DNA of 64,000 bases from Propioniciclava sinopodophylli (GCF_004324755.1 NZ_SDMQ01000002.1:1-64000), one strand, 5' to 3'; shown: positions 53,809-63,034, counted from the first letter of the stretch. The notes: generated by a model from the sequence alone, not told the origin. Numbers and translations: made by a program.

Positions 53809-55203
53809 TCAGCGCCCGATCAGGTTCTGTCCGCAGACGCGGATGACCTGGCCGTCGACGCCGCCGGAGGCGGGGTCGCACAGGTAGGCGATGGTCTCGG
53901 CCACGTCGACTGGCGAGCCGCCCTGCGACAGCGAGTTCGTCCGACGGAAGACCTCCCGCTGCACGTACGGGATCGCCGCCGTCATGTCGGTCTCGATGAA
54001 GCCGGGCGCCACGCCGTTGGTGGTGACCTGCGAATCCGCGAGTTCGTCTCGCATCGCCCAGACCAGGCCCATCACGCCGGCCTTGGAGGCCGCGTAGTTG
54101 GTCTGCCCCTTGTTACCGGCCCAGCCCGAGGTCGAGGCGATGCCGATGATGCGGCCGTCGGACGCCAGCGCGCCGGGCTGGCCGTGGTCGAGCAGGACCT
54201 CGTTGATGCGCATCTCGGCGGCGAGGTTGACGTCCAGCACGGATGCCCACAGCTTCTCGTCGAGGTTGGCCAGCATCTTGTCGCGGGTGATGCCGGCGTT
54301 GTGCACCATGGCGTGGATGCGGGCATCCGGCCCGTGCACGCGGGCGACGTGGGCGGCGATGCGGGCGCCGGCGTCCGGGGCGGTGATGTCGAGCTGCAGG
54401 GCCGAGCCGCGCAGTTCGTTCGCCACCTTGGCCAGCGCGTCACCGGCGGCGGGGACGTCCACGACCACCAGGGCCGCGCCGTCCCGGTGGAACGTCTGGG
54501 CGATGGACGTGCCGATGCCCCGGGCCGCGCCCGTCACGACCACGATGCGCCCCTCGAAGGGACGGTCGGACACCGAGCCGTCGTGGTCACCCTTGGCGGG
54601 ACCCACCCGCCAGACCTGGCCTGACACGAACGCCGAGCGGCCCTCGAGGAGGAAGGACAGGGTCGAGGCAAGGTCGGACGCCCGCGTGTCGGGCCCCACG
54701 AGCACCAGGTTGGCGGTCGCCCCGCCGCGGAGTTCCTTGCCGACCGTGCGCATGATGCCGTCGATGCTCTGGGCGACGGCCTTGGCCTCCAGCCCGTCGA
54801 CGAACTCGGCCTCGGTCGCCAGGAAGATGACGCGGCCGGACTTCTCCAGCCCCTTCATGACCGGGCGCAGCACCTGGCGGATGAGCTCGAGCTGGGGGAT
54901 CTCGCGCAAGCCGGTCGCGTCCACCACGAGCGCGCCGGGGCGGGTCGTGTAGCGCGGGGGCTGCGGGCGGCCCTTCTCGTCCGGCGTCCGGTTGTCGGCG
55001 ACGTCGAGCAGGGGCTCGACGGTCTCGACGCCGAGGTGGCCGAGCACGTCGGCGGCGATGCCGCCGCCGGGCAGGGACGCCAGCGCCACGGGCCCGGCGG
55101 CCGGCACGCGCCCACGGCGCAGGACCGGGGGCTCGGCGAGGCCGGCCTTGGCGGTGACCTTCTTGCCCAGGGGCGAGGTGAGGATGCTCTCGAGGATCGA
55201 CAT
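53809..55203 (-). CDS. Two-domain 3-ketoacyl reductase, FabG4-type (SDR)
   Basis: 464 residues, about twice a normal FabG. The N-terminal ~200 residues are a degenerate flavodoxin-like Rossmann domain; the C-terminal SDR domain has the cofactor motif VVVTGAARGIGTSIAQTF, NAG in MVHNAGITRDKM, the catalytic Ser in GIASTSGWAG and YAASK (Tyr/Lys), and PGFIETDMT. This is the high-molecular-weight FabG4 architecture (NADH-dependent in Mycobacterium). The ATG at 55201-55203 shares an A with the thiolase stop (TGATG). Middle gene of the thiolase-reductase-dehydratase operon. Confidence 0.93.
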   Translation of the reverse strand: MSILESILTSPLGKKVTAKAGLAEPPVLRRGRVPAAGPVALASLPGGGIAADVLGHLGVETVEPLLDVADNRTPDEKGRPQPPRYTTRPGALVVDATGLREIPQLELIRQVLRPVMKGLEKSGRVIFLATEAEFVDGLEAKAVAQSIDGIMRTVGKELRGGATANLVLVGPDTRASDLASTLSFLLEGRSAFVSGQVWRVGPAKGDHDGSVSDRPFEGRIVVVTGAARGIGTSIAQTFHRDGAALVVVDVPAAGDALAKVANELRGSALQLDITAPDAGARIAAHVARVHGPDARIHAMVHNAGITRDKMLANLDEKLWASVLDVNLAAEMRINEVLLDHGQPGALASDGRIIGIASTSGWAGNKGQTNYAASKAGVMGLVWAMRDELADSQVTTNGVAPGFIETDMTAAIPYVQREVFRRTNSLSQGGSPVDVAETIAYLCDPASGGVDGQVIRVCGQNLIGR

Positions 55204-56465
55204 CACACGGCCTCCAGGATCGCGGTGACGGCCATACCGCCGGCGGCGCAGATGGAGATGAGGCCCTTCGAACCCGCACCCTTCTCCGCGAGCATCTTGG
55301 CCAGGGTGGCGACGATCCGGCCGCCGGTGGCGGCGAACGGGTGGCCGGCGGCCAGCGAGCTGCCGTGCACGTTCAGCTTGGCGCGGTCGACGGTTCCGGT
55401 GCCGTTCTGCTCCAGCGCCGCCAGCGTGGCCAGCACGGTCGAGGCGAAGGCCTCGTGGATCTCGATGTAGGTGAAGTCGTCCAGCCCCAGCCCATTGCGC
55501 TCGAGCAACTCGGGGATGGCCCGGGCGCCGGCGAGCAGCAGGTCCTCGTTGCCGGTGACGTAGTCGGACGCCGCGACCTGGGCGTCCACCACCCTGGCCA
55601 GCACGGGCCAGTGGTGCTCACGGGCATACGACTCCTCGGCCAGCAGCACGACGGCCGCGCCGTCGGTCAGCGCGGTGGAGTTACCGGCGGTCATCGTGCC
55701 GTCCTGCCCGCCGAAGACCGGGCGCAGCTTGCCAAGCGCCTCGATGGTGGTCTCGGGGCGGAGGATCTTGTCCTTGGCGACCTTGAGGTAGGGGGTGACG
55801 AGGTCGTCGAAGAAGCCGGAGTCCCAGGCACGAGCGAGGTTCCGGTGCGAGGCGAGCGCCAACTCGTCCTGCGCCTGGCGGGTGATGCCCCACTTGGCGG
55901 TGGTCTGCGCCTGCGACTCGCCCATGGAGAGACCGGTGCGCGGCTCGACGACGGCCGGCGGCACGGGGGCGAGGTCGGCCGGGCGGACGGCGGTGAACGC
56001 CTTGACGCGGTCGAGCGGCTTGCGGGCGTAGGACGCCTTGAGCAGCGCGCGGCGCAGGCCCTCCTTGACGACGATCGGGGCGTCGGAGGCGGAGTCAACA
56101 CCGCCGGCGATGGCTGTGGTGGCCTGGCCGAGACGGATTTTGTTGGCCGCGTAGATGACGGCCTCCAGGCCGGTGCCGCAGGCTTGCTGCAGGTCGACGG
56201 CCGGGGTGTGCGGGTCGAGGGCGGAGCCGAGCACCGACTCGCGGGTGAGGTTGAAGTCGCGCGTGTGCTTCAGCACGGCGCCCGCGACGACCTCGTCGAC
56301 CTTCTGGCCGGCGAGGCCGAAGCGGGCCACCAGCCCGTCGATCGCGGCGGTCAGCATGTCCTGGTTGGACGCCGCGGCGTACGCGCCGCCGGACTTCACG
56401 AAGGGCGTCCGGTTGCCGCCGACGATGACGGCGTTGCGCAGCGACGCGCCTGGGGACTGGGGCAT
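55203..56465 (-). CDS. Acetyl-CoA acetyltransferase (thiolase, FadA2/FadI-type)
   Basis: 420 residues. Nucleophile Cys96 in LQQACGTGLEA, GGVDSASDAPIVV, the His in NVHGSSLAAGHPFAATGGR and the second Cys in ISICAAGGMAVTAILE: the full thiolase catalytic set. It condenses or cleaves 3-ketoacyl-CoA. GAGGAG precedes the ATG. First gene of the minus-strand operon, divergent from the TetR gene across an 85-base region carrying a palindrome. Confidence 0.95.
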   Translation of the reverse strand: MPQSPGASLRNAVIVGGNRTPFVKSGGAYAAASNQDMLTAAIDGLVARFGLAGQKVDEVVAGAVLKHTRDFNLTRESVLGSALDPHTPAVDLQQACGTGLEAVIYAANKIRLGQATTAIAGGVDSASDAPIVVKEGLRRALLKASYARKPLDRVKAFTAVRPADLAPVPPAVVEPRTGLSMGESQAQTTAKWGITRQAQDELALASHRNLARAWDSGFFDDLVTPYLKVAKDKILRPETTIEALGKLRPVFGGQDGTMTAGNSTALTDGAAVVLLAEESYAREHHWPVLARVVDAQVAASDYVTGNEDLLLAGARAIPELLERNGLGLDDFTYIEIHEAFASTVLATLAALEQNGTGTVDRAKLNVHGSSLAAGHPFAATGGRIVATLAKMLAEKGAGSKGLISICAAGGMAVTAILEAV

Positions 56466-56492
56466 GGGTGCTCCTCGACTGTCTGAGGTTTG

Positions 56493-56505
56493 CGGAAAGT
56501 TTCCG
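56493..56505. promoter_or_regulatory. Palindromic operator candidate between the thiolase and TetR genes
   Basis: The perfect inverted repeat CGGAAA-G-TTTCCG sits in the middle of the 85-base divergent region. A related, weaker site, CGAAGTTTCG (56527-56536), lies 34 bases away, near the TetR start. This is the expected arrangement for a TetR repressor controlling both the thiolase operon and its own tetR-oxidase operon. Confidence 0.55.
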
Positions 56506-56550
56506 GCACTCACGGTAGCAGGTACACGAAGTTTCGGATACCCTCGGTGC

Positions 56551-57189
56551 ATGACAACTTCCGTGGACGGCCGCGCGACCCGCTGGGCCCAGCACAACGC
56601 CGAGCGCCGGCGCGAGCTGGTCGAGGCGACCCTGCGCGCGATCCGGAAGCACGGGCACGGCATCGGCATGGACGACCTCGCGGCGGACGCGGGCACATCC
56701 AAGACCGTCTTCTACCGCCACTTCGGCGACCGCGCCGGGCTGTACACGGCGGTCGTCGAATCCGTGCAGGAGTTCATCCTCGGCAACTTCATCGGCCCCC
56801 TGGCCGCGGAGCTGCCGCCCGCCCAACTCGTCACCGAACTCGCCGACGCCTACCTGGCCGTCGTCGAGGCGGACGGGGAGATCTACCGGTTCGTCGCCAA
56901 CCGTCCCGGCGACTCCCCCGACCCGGTGCTCGGCATCACCAACCGCATCGGCGACGAGGTGTCGGCGGCCTTCCGCCGTTGGTTGGTCGCCGAGGGCCTC
57001 GACACCGAGCCCGCCAACATCTGGGGGCACGGCGCCGTCGGCTTCATCTGGGCCGTCGCCGACCGTTGGATCCTCACCGATCTCAGGCGTCCCCGCGCGG
57101 ACGTCGTCGCCTATGTCCACCAGTTCTTCGCCCCGGCGTTCGCCGGACAGCAGACCACTCGCACCACCGTCCCGACGAAGGAGTCCTGA
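56551..57189 (+). CDS. TetR-family transcriptional regulator
   Basis: 212 residues. N-terminal HTH ~20-66 (RRRELVEATLRAIRKHGHGIGMDDLAADAGTSKTVFYRHFGDRAGLY), C-terminal ligand domain of the fatty-acid-responsive type. It should control the divergent thiolase-FabG4-MaoC operon and the downstream acyl-CoA oxidase; acyl-CoA is the natural inducer guess from context. Five bases separate its stop from the oxidase ATG. Confidence 0.92.
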   Translation: MTTSVDGRATRWAQHNAERRRELVEATLRAIRKHGHGIGMDDLAADAGTSKTVFYRHFGDRAGLYTAVVESVQEFILGNFIGPLAAELPPAQLVTELADAYLAVVEADGEIYRFVANRPGDSPDPVLGITNRIGDEVSAAFRRWLVAEGLDTEPANIWGHGAVGFIWAVADRWILTDLRRPRADVVAYVHQFFAPAFAGQQTTRTTVPTKES

Positions 57190-57194
57190 CCACC

Positions 57195-59141
57195 ATGACG
57201 CTCACCGCTGACGCCCCCCAGACCAACCAGGCAGCACCCGCGGCGTCCGGCCGCGTCACCGCGACCGGCGAAGCACTGCGCAGGGCGCTCGACGGCCCGT
57301 TCCACGACGTCAAGCAGCGCTGGCGCACCGAGGTGACGGCCGAGGACTTCGTCCGCGACCCCGAGTGGGACATCCCGACCGCCCGCGCGTGGGCGCTGGA
57401 GAAGCTCGTCGACCTCGCCGGCCGCGAGTTCGCCATCGCCGGCTTCCCCGAGGCCCAGGGCGGCCGCGGCACGCAGGCACAGTCGGTGGCCCACTTCGAG
57501 ATGCTCGCCATGGGCGACCTGAGCCTGACCATCAAGTCCGGCGTCCAACACGGTTTGTGGGGAGGCGCAATCACGAACCTCGGCACCCGGTGGCACCACG
57601 AGACCTGGCTGCCCGACACCATCACCGGCAAGGCCACCGGCTGCTTCGCGATGACCGAGCTCGGCCACGGCTCCGACGTGCAGTCCATCGAGACCACCAT
57701 CACGTGGATCGCAGAGGACGGCGAGTTCGAGGTCCACTCCCCGACGCCCGGCGCGACGAAGGCCTACATCGGCAACGCCGCCCAGCACGGCAAGTGGGCC
57801 GCGGTCTTCGGCCAACTGATCGTCGACGGCGAGAACCAGGGCGTGCACGTGGCCGTCGTCCGCATCCGCGACGAGGACCTCTCCCCCGTCTCGGGCGTCA
57901 CCTGCGGCGACCACGGCCACAAGGGCGGCCTGCTCGGCGTCGACAACGGCACCATCACGTTCGACCACGTGCGCGTGCCCCGCACTCACCTGCTCGACAA
58001 GTTCGGCGGCGTCGGCGAGGACGGCGTGTACCACTCGGCCATCGAGTCCAAGAACGCCCGCTTCTTCACGATGCTCGGCACGCTGGTCCGCGGCCGCATC
58101 TGCGTCGGTGGCGGCGCGGCGTCCGCGACCCGCAAGGCCTTGTCGATCGCCACGCGCTACGCCCTGAAGCGGACGCAGTTCCGCCAGCCGGGCCTGGGCG
58201 AGGAGATCCTGCTGCTCGACTACCAGACACACCAGCGCAAGCTGCTGCCGAACATCGCCAAGGCCTACGCCTACGGTTTCGCGCAGAACGAGCTCGCCCT
58301 GCAGTTGCAGCGTGTGACGGACGCCGAGGGTGCGAACCCGGTCGCCGCCCGCGAGCTGGAGACCCGCGCCGCGGGCATGAAGTCGCTGCTCACACGCTGG
58401 GCCAACGACACCATCCAGGTCGCCCGCGAGGCCTGCGGCGGCGCCGGCTACCTGAGCGAGAACGGCCTGACCATGCTCCGCCAGGACGCCGACGTCTTCG
58501 CCACCTTCGAGGGGGACAACACCGTCCTGCTCCAGCTCGTCGCCAAGGCCCTGCTGCTGGATTACAAGAAGACGTGGGGCGACATGGACATGCGCGGCAC
58601 CGCGCAGGCCACGGCCCGCATGATCGGCGGGACGTTCCTGGAGCGCACCACCGCGCGCGCCGTGATCGACCGCATCCTGGCCGGCTCCAAGAGCAAGGAC
58701 GTGGGCTCCCGCGCCTGGCACATCGAGATGTTCGAGGACCGCGAGAAGCACACCGTCGAGGGCCTGGCCAAGCGCATGCGCGCGGCGGCCAAGGCGTCCG
58801 ACTCTTTCGCGGCCGTCAACGCGTGCCAGCAGCACATGCTCGCGGCCGCCCGCGCCCACACCGACCGCGTCGTGCTCGAGGCCTTCATCGAGGGCATCCA
58901 CCAGTGCGAGGACCGGTACATCGCCTCCATCCTCGGCAAGGTCTGCGACCTGTACGCGCTGGCCACCATCGAGGAGAACCGCGGCTGGTACATGGAGCAC
59001 GAGCGCTTCGACGGCGCCCGCTCCAAGGCCATCACCGAGGCCGTGGACGCGCTGTGCGTGGAGCTGCGCGGCAAGGCGCTCGAGCTCGTCGAGGGCCTCG
59101 GCGTCGAGGAGGCGTGGCTGAACGCGGCCATCCTGCGGTGA
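57195..59141 (+). CDS. Acyl-CoA oxidase/dehydrogenase family flavoprotein
   Basis: 648 residues, with the layout of peroxisomal-type acyl-CoA oxidases: GCFAMTELGHGSDVQSIETT, KAYIGNAAQHGKWAAVFGQL, RVPRTHLLDKFGGVGEDGVYHS, RFFTMLGTLVRGRI, EACGGAGYLSENGL and the catalytic-base segment ATFEGDNTVLLQLVAK, plus a long C-terminal helical domain. Oxidases pass electrons to oxygen giving H2O2, dehydrogenases to ETF; sequence pattern favours the ACOX group but reactivity with oxygen is not certain. Positioned like fadE5 in the mycobacterial locus. Two-gene unit with tetR. Confidence 0.92.
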   Translation: MTLTADAPQTNQAAPAASGRVTATGEALRRALDGPFHDVKQRWRTEVTAEDFVRDPEWDIPTARAWALEKLVDLAGREFAIAGFPEAQGGRGTQAQSVAHFEMLAMGDLSLTIKSGVQHGLWGGAITNLGTRWHHETWLPDTITGKATGCFAMTELGHGSDVQSIETTITWIAEDGEFEVHSPTPGATKAYIGNAAQHGKWAAVFGQLIVDGENQGVHVAVVRIRDEDLSPVSGVTCGDHGHKGGLLGVDNGTITFDHVRVPRTHLLDKFGGVGEDGVYHSAIESKNARFFTMLGTLVRGRICVGGGAASATRKALSIATRYALKRTQFRQPGLGEEILLLDYQTHQRKLLPNIAKAYAYGFAQNELALQLQRVTDAEGANPVAARELETRAAGMKSLLTRWANDTIQVAREACGGAGYLSENGLTMLRQDADVFATFEGDNTVLLQLVAKALLLDYKKTWGDMDMRGTAQATARMIGGTFLERTTARAVIDRILAGSKSKDVGSRAWHIEMFEDREKHTVEGLAKRMRAAAKASDSFAAVNACQQHMLAAARAHTDRVVLEAFIEGIHQCEDRYIASILGKVCDLYALATIEENRGWYMEHERFDGARSKAITEAVDALCVELRGKALELVEGLGVEEAWLNAAILR

Positions 59142-59173
59142 GCCGGCGGGCGGGGGCGGCGTAAGCTCGCGCC

Positions 59174-60301
59174 ATGGTGATGCTGCCCCGCCCTGAGGTC
59201 GATCCAGACGGACTGCTGGAGTACTCGGTCGTCTACACCGACCGCGCCCTCAACCACATGTCGGCACGGTTCGTGCGGGTGATGGCGGACATCGACACGG
59301 TGCTCACCCAGGCCCACGGCGCCCACACGGTCGCCGTGGTGCCCGGGGGTGGCACTTACGCGATGGAGTCCGTCGCGCGCCAGTTCGCGACCGGCGCGCG
59401 CTGCCTCGTCGTGCGCAACGGGTTCTTCAGCTACCGGTGGTCGCAGATCCTCGAGCAGGGCCGCATCGCCGAGTCCGTCGCGGTGTGCGCGGCCTCCCCC
59501 ACCTCGGACGCCGCGCGGCCAGGCTGGGCGCCCGCGCCCGCCGAGGAGGTCGCGGCCCGCATCCGGGCGACGCGACCGGACGTGGTGTTCGCCGCGCACG
59601 TCGAGACCGCGGCCGGCATCCTGCTGCCGGACGACTACCTGCGCACGGTCGGTCAGGCCGTCCGCGAGGTCGACGGGCTGTTCGTCGTCGACGGCATCGC
59701 GTCGGGCGCGCTGCTGGTCGACATCGCCTCCGTGCACGCCGACGTCCTGGTCGGCGCCCCGCAGAAGGGGTGGACGGGCACGCCCGCGGCCGGCTTCGTC
59801 CTGCTCGGCGACCGGGCCCGCGCCCGGCTGGACGGGACGACGTCCAGCAGCTTCGCCCTCGACCTGGCCCGCTGGGTCGGCATCGCCGAGGGCTACCGCG
59901 AGGGGCGTCCCGGCTACCACGCGACCATGCCGACGGACGCGTTGGCCATCAACGCCGCGCGCCTGCTGGAGACCCGCGACCTCGGCTTCGAGCTCCTGGC
60001 CGAGCGCCAGTGGGAGCTCGGGCGCCGCGTCCGCGCGCTGCTGGCCGAGCGGGGCTGGCCGTCGGTCGCCGCGCCCGGCTTCGAGTCCCCCAGCGTCGCG
60101 GTGGTGCACACCACCGACCCGGAGCTGAAGTCGGCCGCCGCGCTGAAGCGCGTCGGCGTCCAGGCCGCCGCGGGCGTCCCGTTGATGTGCGGCGAGCCCG
60201 ATGACTTCTCGACGTTCCGCGTCGGCCTGTTCGGCCTCGACAAGCTCACCGACGTGGATGGCGCCGTCGCCCGCCTGCGCGACGCGCTGGACCGCCTCTG
60301 A
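59174..60301 (+). CDS. Class-V aminotransferase (alanine-glyoxylate aminotransferase-like)
   Basis: 375 residues, PLP fold type I. PLP lysine about 198 in VGAPQKGWTG, VPGGGTYAMESVARQF near the N-terminus, and DGIASGALLVDIASVHADV before the lysine. It resembles the serine/alanine-glyoxylate aminotransferases; substrate not certain. Its stop overlaps the next start (TGATG), so it is co-translated with the NAD(P)HX repair gene. Confidence 0.85.
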   Translation: MVMLPRPEVDPDGLLEYSVVYTDRALNHMSARFVRVMADIDTVLTQAHGAHTVAVVPGGGTYAMESVARQFATGARCLVVRNGFFSYRWSQILEQGRIAESVAVCAASPTSDAARPGWAPAPAEEVAARIRATRPDVVFAAHVETAAGILLPDDYLRTVGQAVREVDGLFVVDGIASGALLVDIASVHADVLVGAPQKGWTGTPAAGFVLLGDRARARLDGTTSSSFALDLARWVGIAEGYREGRPGYHATMPTDALAINAARLLETRDLGFELLAERQWELGRRVRALLAERGWPSVAAPGFESPSVAVVHTTDPELKSAAALKRVGVQAAAGVPLMCGEPDDFSTFRVGLFGLDKLTDVDGAVARLRDALDRL

Positions 60302-61716
60302 TGGAACCGATCGCGACCGCCCAGGCCATCCGCGAGGCAGAGCAGGCGTGGTTCGACGCGCACCCCGGCGGCGACCTGATGGGCCGCGCCGCGGACGCCG
60401 TCGCCGCGGTCTGTGCCGAGGTGCTGCGCGGGCGTGACCTCGTCGGGGTGCTCGTGGTGGCCGGCCCCGGTAACAACGCCGGCGACGCCCTCTACGCGGC
60501 CGCCGAACTCGGTGGGCTCCTCGGCCGCACGGTGCCCCTGTGGGTGTGGCCCGTGCTGGAGCGCGCGCACGCCGACGGGCTGGAGGCGGCCCTGGCCGCG
60601 GGCGCGGTCGTGGTGGACGCCGCGGGTGCGCTCACGCACGTGGGCGGCGCGGGCCTGGTCATCGACGGGTTCTCGGGCCTGGGCGGACGCCCCGGCCTGC
60701 CGGACGCCGTGGCAGCCCTGGCGCGGGCGGCCGCCGACGCGCGGGTGCCCGTTGTGGCCGTCGACATGCCCTCGGGGCTGGTCGCCGACTCCCCCGTCGC
60801 GCACTCCTCCTTCGTTGCCGACGTGACCGTGACGTTCATCGCCCGCAAGCTCGCGCACGTGGCCGAGCCCGCGGCGTCCCGGTGCGGACGCGTGGAGCTG
60901 GTCGACATCGGGGTGGAGCCGCCCCAGTCGCCCTGGTCGGTCGTGACGGACGCCGACGCGCGCGCCTGGTACCCCTTCCCCACCGCAGCCTCCGACAAGT
61001 ACAGCCGCGGAGTCGTCGGCCTCGACACCGGTACGGACGCCTACCCGGGCGCCGCGGTGCTCGGGGTCTCCGGCGCTCTGCACGCCGGGGCGGGCATGGT
61101 GCGTTTCGCCGGTGCGGCCCGGGACGCCGTCCTGGCGGCCTTCCCGTCGGTGGTGGCGCCGCTCGACCCGGCCGCGCCCGGCCGCGTGCAGGCCTGGGTG
61201 GTCGGCTCCGGCTGGCCCGGCGCGGACGGCCCCCGCCTCAGCCGCCGGGTGGCCGACGGCGTCCCGCTGGTGGTGGACGCCGGCGCCCTGGACACGCTGC
61301 CGTGGCTGCCCTCGGCCCTGCCGTCGGGTTCGCTGGCCACGCCGCACGCCGGGGAGCTGGCCCGCCTGCTGGGCGTTGGGCGTCGGGCGGTGGAGTCCGA
61401 CCCGATCGCCCACGCGGCCGAGGCCGCCGGGGCGTTCGGCGTCACTGTGCTGCTGAAGGGAGCCACCCAGTACTGCGCGTCGCCCTCGGGCGAGGTGCTC
61501 GTCGTGCCGGCTGGGCCGGCCTGGACGGCGGTCGCCGGTTCGGGCGACGTGCTCGCGGGCATCGCCGGGGCCCTGCTGGCGGCCGGCGTCCCCGCGCTGC
61601 GGGCCGGGGCGCTCGCGGCCGCGCTGCAGGCGCGGGCGGCGTCCGCCCTGAAGGGTCCGCGCACGCCCGAGGAACTGGCGGCCCGCGCGCTGCCCGGGGT
61701 CATCGCCGCGCTGTAG
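60301..61716 (+). CDS. nnr: Bifunctional NAD(P)HX epimerase / ADP-dependent dehydratase
   Basis: 471 residues. The N-terminal YjeF_N epimerase (~1-205) has VLVVAGPGNNAGDALYAAAELG and DGFSGLGGRPGLP; the C-terminal carbohydrate-kinase-like dehydratase (~210-471) has LATPHAGELARLLG, VTVLLKGATQYC and AVAGSGDVLAGIAGALLAAG. It repairs damaged NADH/NADPH hydrates. The epimerase loop reads GNNAGDA rather than the usual GNNGGDG. Middle gene of a run with the aminotransferase and an M20 peptidase-like enzyme. Confidence 0.93.
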   Translation: MEPIATAQAIREAEQAWFDAHPGGDLMGRAADAVAAVCAEVLRGRDLVGVLVVAGPGNNAGDALYAAAELGGLLGRTVPLWVWPVLERAHADGLEAALAAGAVVVDAAGALTHVGGAGLVIDGFSGLGGRPGLPDAVAALARAAADARVPVVAVDMPSGLVADSPVAHSSFVADVTVTFIARKLAHVAEPAASRCGRVELVDIGVEPPQSPWSVVTDADARAWYPFPTAASDKYSRGVVGLDTGTDAYPGAAVLGVSGALHAGAGMVRFAGAARDAVLAAFPSVVAPLDPAAPGRVQAWVVGSGWPGADGPRLSRRVADGVPLVVDAGALDTLPWLPSALPSGSLATPHAGELARLLGVGRRAVESDPIAHAAEAAGAFGVTVLLKGATQYCASPSGEVLVVPAGPAWTAVAGSGDVLAGIAGALLAAGVPALRAGALAAALQARAASALKGPRTPEELAARALPGVIAAL

Positions 61717-61726
61717 GCTCGCGCGG

Positions 61727-62896
61727 GTGACCGACTCGCTGCTCGACAACCTGGTCGCCGGAATCGACGCCATCCTGCCCGATGCGGCGTCCCTGCGCCG
61801 CTCGATCCACGCCGACCCGCACATCGGCGGCGACGAGATGGACACCCGCGACTCCCTCACCCAGTCCATGGACTGGCTGGACTGGCTGCCGGTGGCCGAG
61901 ACCGGGGCGTACGCGCGGTTCGGGCCGGACGGCCCCGCCGTCGGGCTGCGCGCCGAGCTGGACGCCCTGCCCATCACCGAGGCGACCGGCGTCGAGTGGG
62001 CCTCCCAACGCCGCGGCATCATGCACGCCTGCGGCCACGACGTGCACATGGCGGCGCTGTGGGCGGTCGTCACCGCCGCCCGCGGGCTTGACCTTCCGGT
62101 CGCGATGGTGCCCCTGCTTCAGCCCCGTGAGGAGGACAACCCGCCCGGCGCGACCGACGTGGTGGCCTCCGGCGTCCTGGAGGACGTCGACGTGCAGGCC
62201 ATGGTGGGCGTCCACGTCCAGCCTCAGGTCGAGAAGGGCGTGGTGTCGACCGGTGCCGGCGCGGTCAACGCGGCGTTTGACTCGTTCGAGATCACCGTAC
62301 GCGGACGCGGCGGCCACGGCGCCTACCCGCACACGGCGCTGGACCCGATCACCGTGCTGTCCTCTATCGTCACCGGGCTGGGTGAGCTGCCGATGCGCGT
62401 GGTGAACCCGATCCACCCGTCAGTGGTCTCGGTGGGCACGTTCCAGGCCGGCACGGCCGCCAACGTGATCGCCGAGACGGCCACGTGCACCGGCTCCATC
62501 CGGACGTTCCACGAGGCCGACCGCGTCGCCCTGCACGAGGCCATCGCGCGGCTCGCCGAGGGCACCGCCCTGGCCCGCGGCGCCACCGCGACGGCGACGT
62601 TCGTCCGCGGCGGGCCCGCCCTGGTGAACCACCCGGAGCTGTCCCAACGCGCCGACCTGCTGCTGACCGGTCTGGAGGTGCCGGTGGCGACGGTGCCCTT
62701 CCGCTCGTGCGGCTCGGACGACTTCTCCGAGTACGGCCAGGTCGTCCCATCGCTGATGTCGTTCATCGGGGTCGGCTCCGACGGCGGCGTGGGGCTGCAC
62801 CACCCCAAGTTCCTCCCCGGACGCGGCGCGCTCCGCCTCGCGGCGGTCGCCCTGGCCGTCAACTACGTAGCCGCCGCGGACCTCCTGCGCGCCTGA
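61727..62896 (+). CDS. M20D amidohydrolase (IAA-amino-acid/N-acyl-amino-acid hydrolase-like)
   Basis: 389 residues: metal-binding catalytic domain with MHACGHDVHMAALW (His, Asp) and LLQPREEDNPPGATDVV (Glu), dimerisation lid (GRGGHGAYPHTALDPITV), and the second half of the catalytic domain with CGSDDFSEYG and LHHPKFLPG. M20D enzymes release amino acids from N-acyl conjugates. GTG start (61727), ten bases after the preceding stop. Repeat array 4 begins seven bases after its stop. Confidence 0.92.
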   Translation: MTDSLLDNLVAGIDAILPDAASLRRSIHADPHIGGDEMDTRDSLTQSMDWLDWLPVAETGAYARFGPDGPAVGLRAELDALPITEATGVEWASQRRGIMHACGHDVHMAALWAVVTAARGLDLPVAMVPLLQPREEDNPPGATDVVASGVLEDVDVQAMVGVHVQPQVEKGVVSTGAGAVNAAFDSFEITVRGRGGHGAYPHTALDPITVLSSIVTGLGELPMRVVNPIHPSVVSVGTFQAGTAANVIAETATCTGSIRTFHEADRVALHEAIARLAEGTALARGATATATFVRGGPALVNHPELSQRADLLLTGLEVPVATVPFRSCGSDDFSEYGQVVPSLMSFIGVGSDGGVGLHHPKFLPGRGALRLAAVALAVNYVAAADLLRA

Positions 62897-62902
62897 CCCT
62901 GC

Positions 62903-63034
62903 GCCGAGAGCCCCGGGTTTCTGCGCCGAGAGCCCCAGTGTTCGGCGCCGAGAGCCCCGACACGTGCGCCGAGGCCTTGGGTTCGTGATCGAACCCAAGC
63001 CCTCGGCGGACTGAACCCAAGCCCTCGGCGTCAG
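62903..63034. repeat. 22-bp tandem repeat array 4 (three plus-orientation, three hairpin-forming units)
   Basis: Three units of the GAGAGCCCC flavour (62903, 62925 and 62947; the third is 21 bp) are followed by GCCGAGGCCTTGGGTTCG (62968) and two opposing units with CGAACCCAAGCCCTCGGC (62989 and 63013). The fourth and fifth units form a near-perfect 18-bp stem with a four-base TGAT loop, sitting exactly between the two convergent genes; the last unit contains the stop codon of the OadB-type gene (63031-63033). Both flavours occur in one array. Confidence 0.95.
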
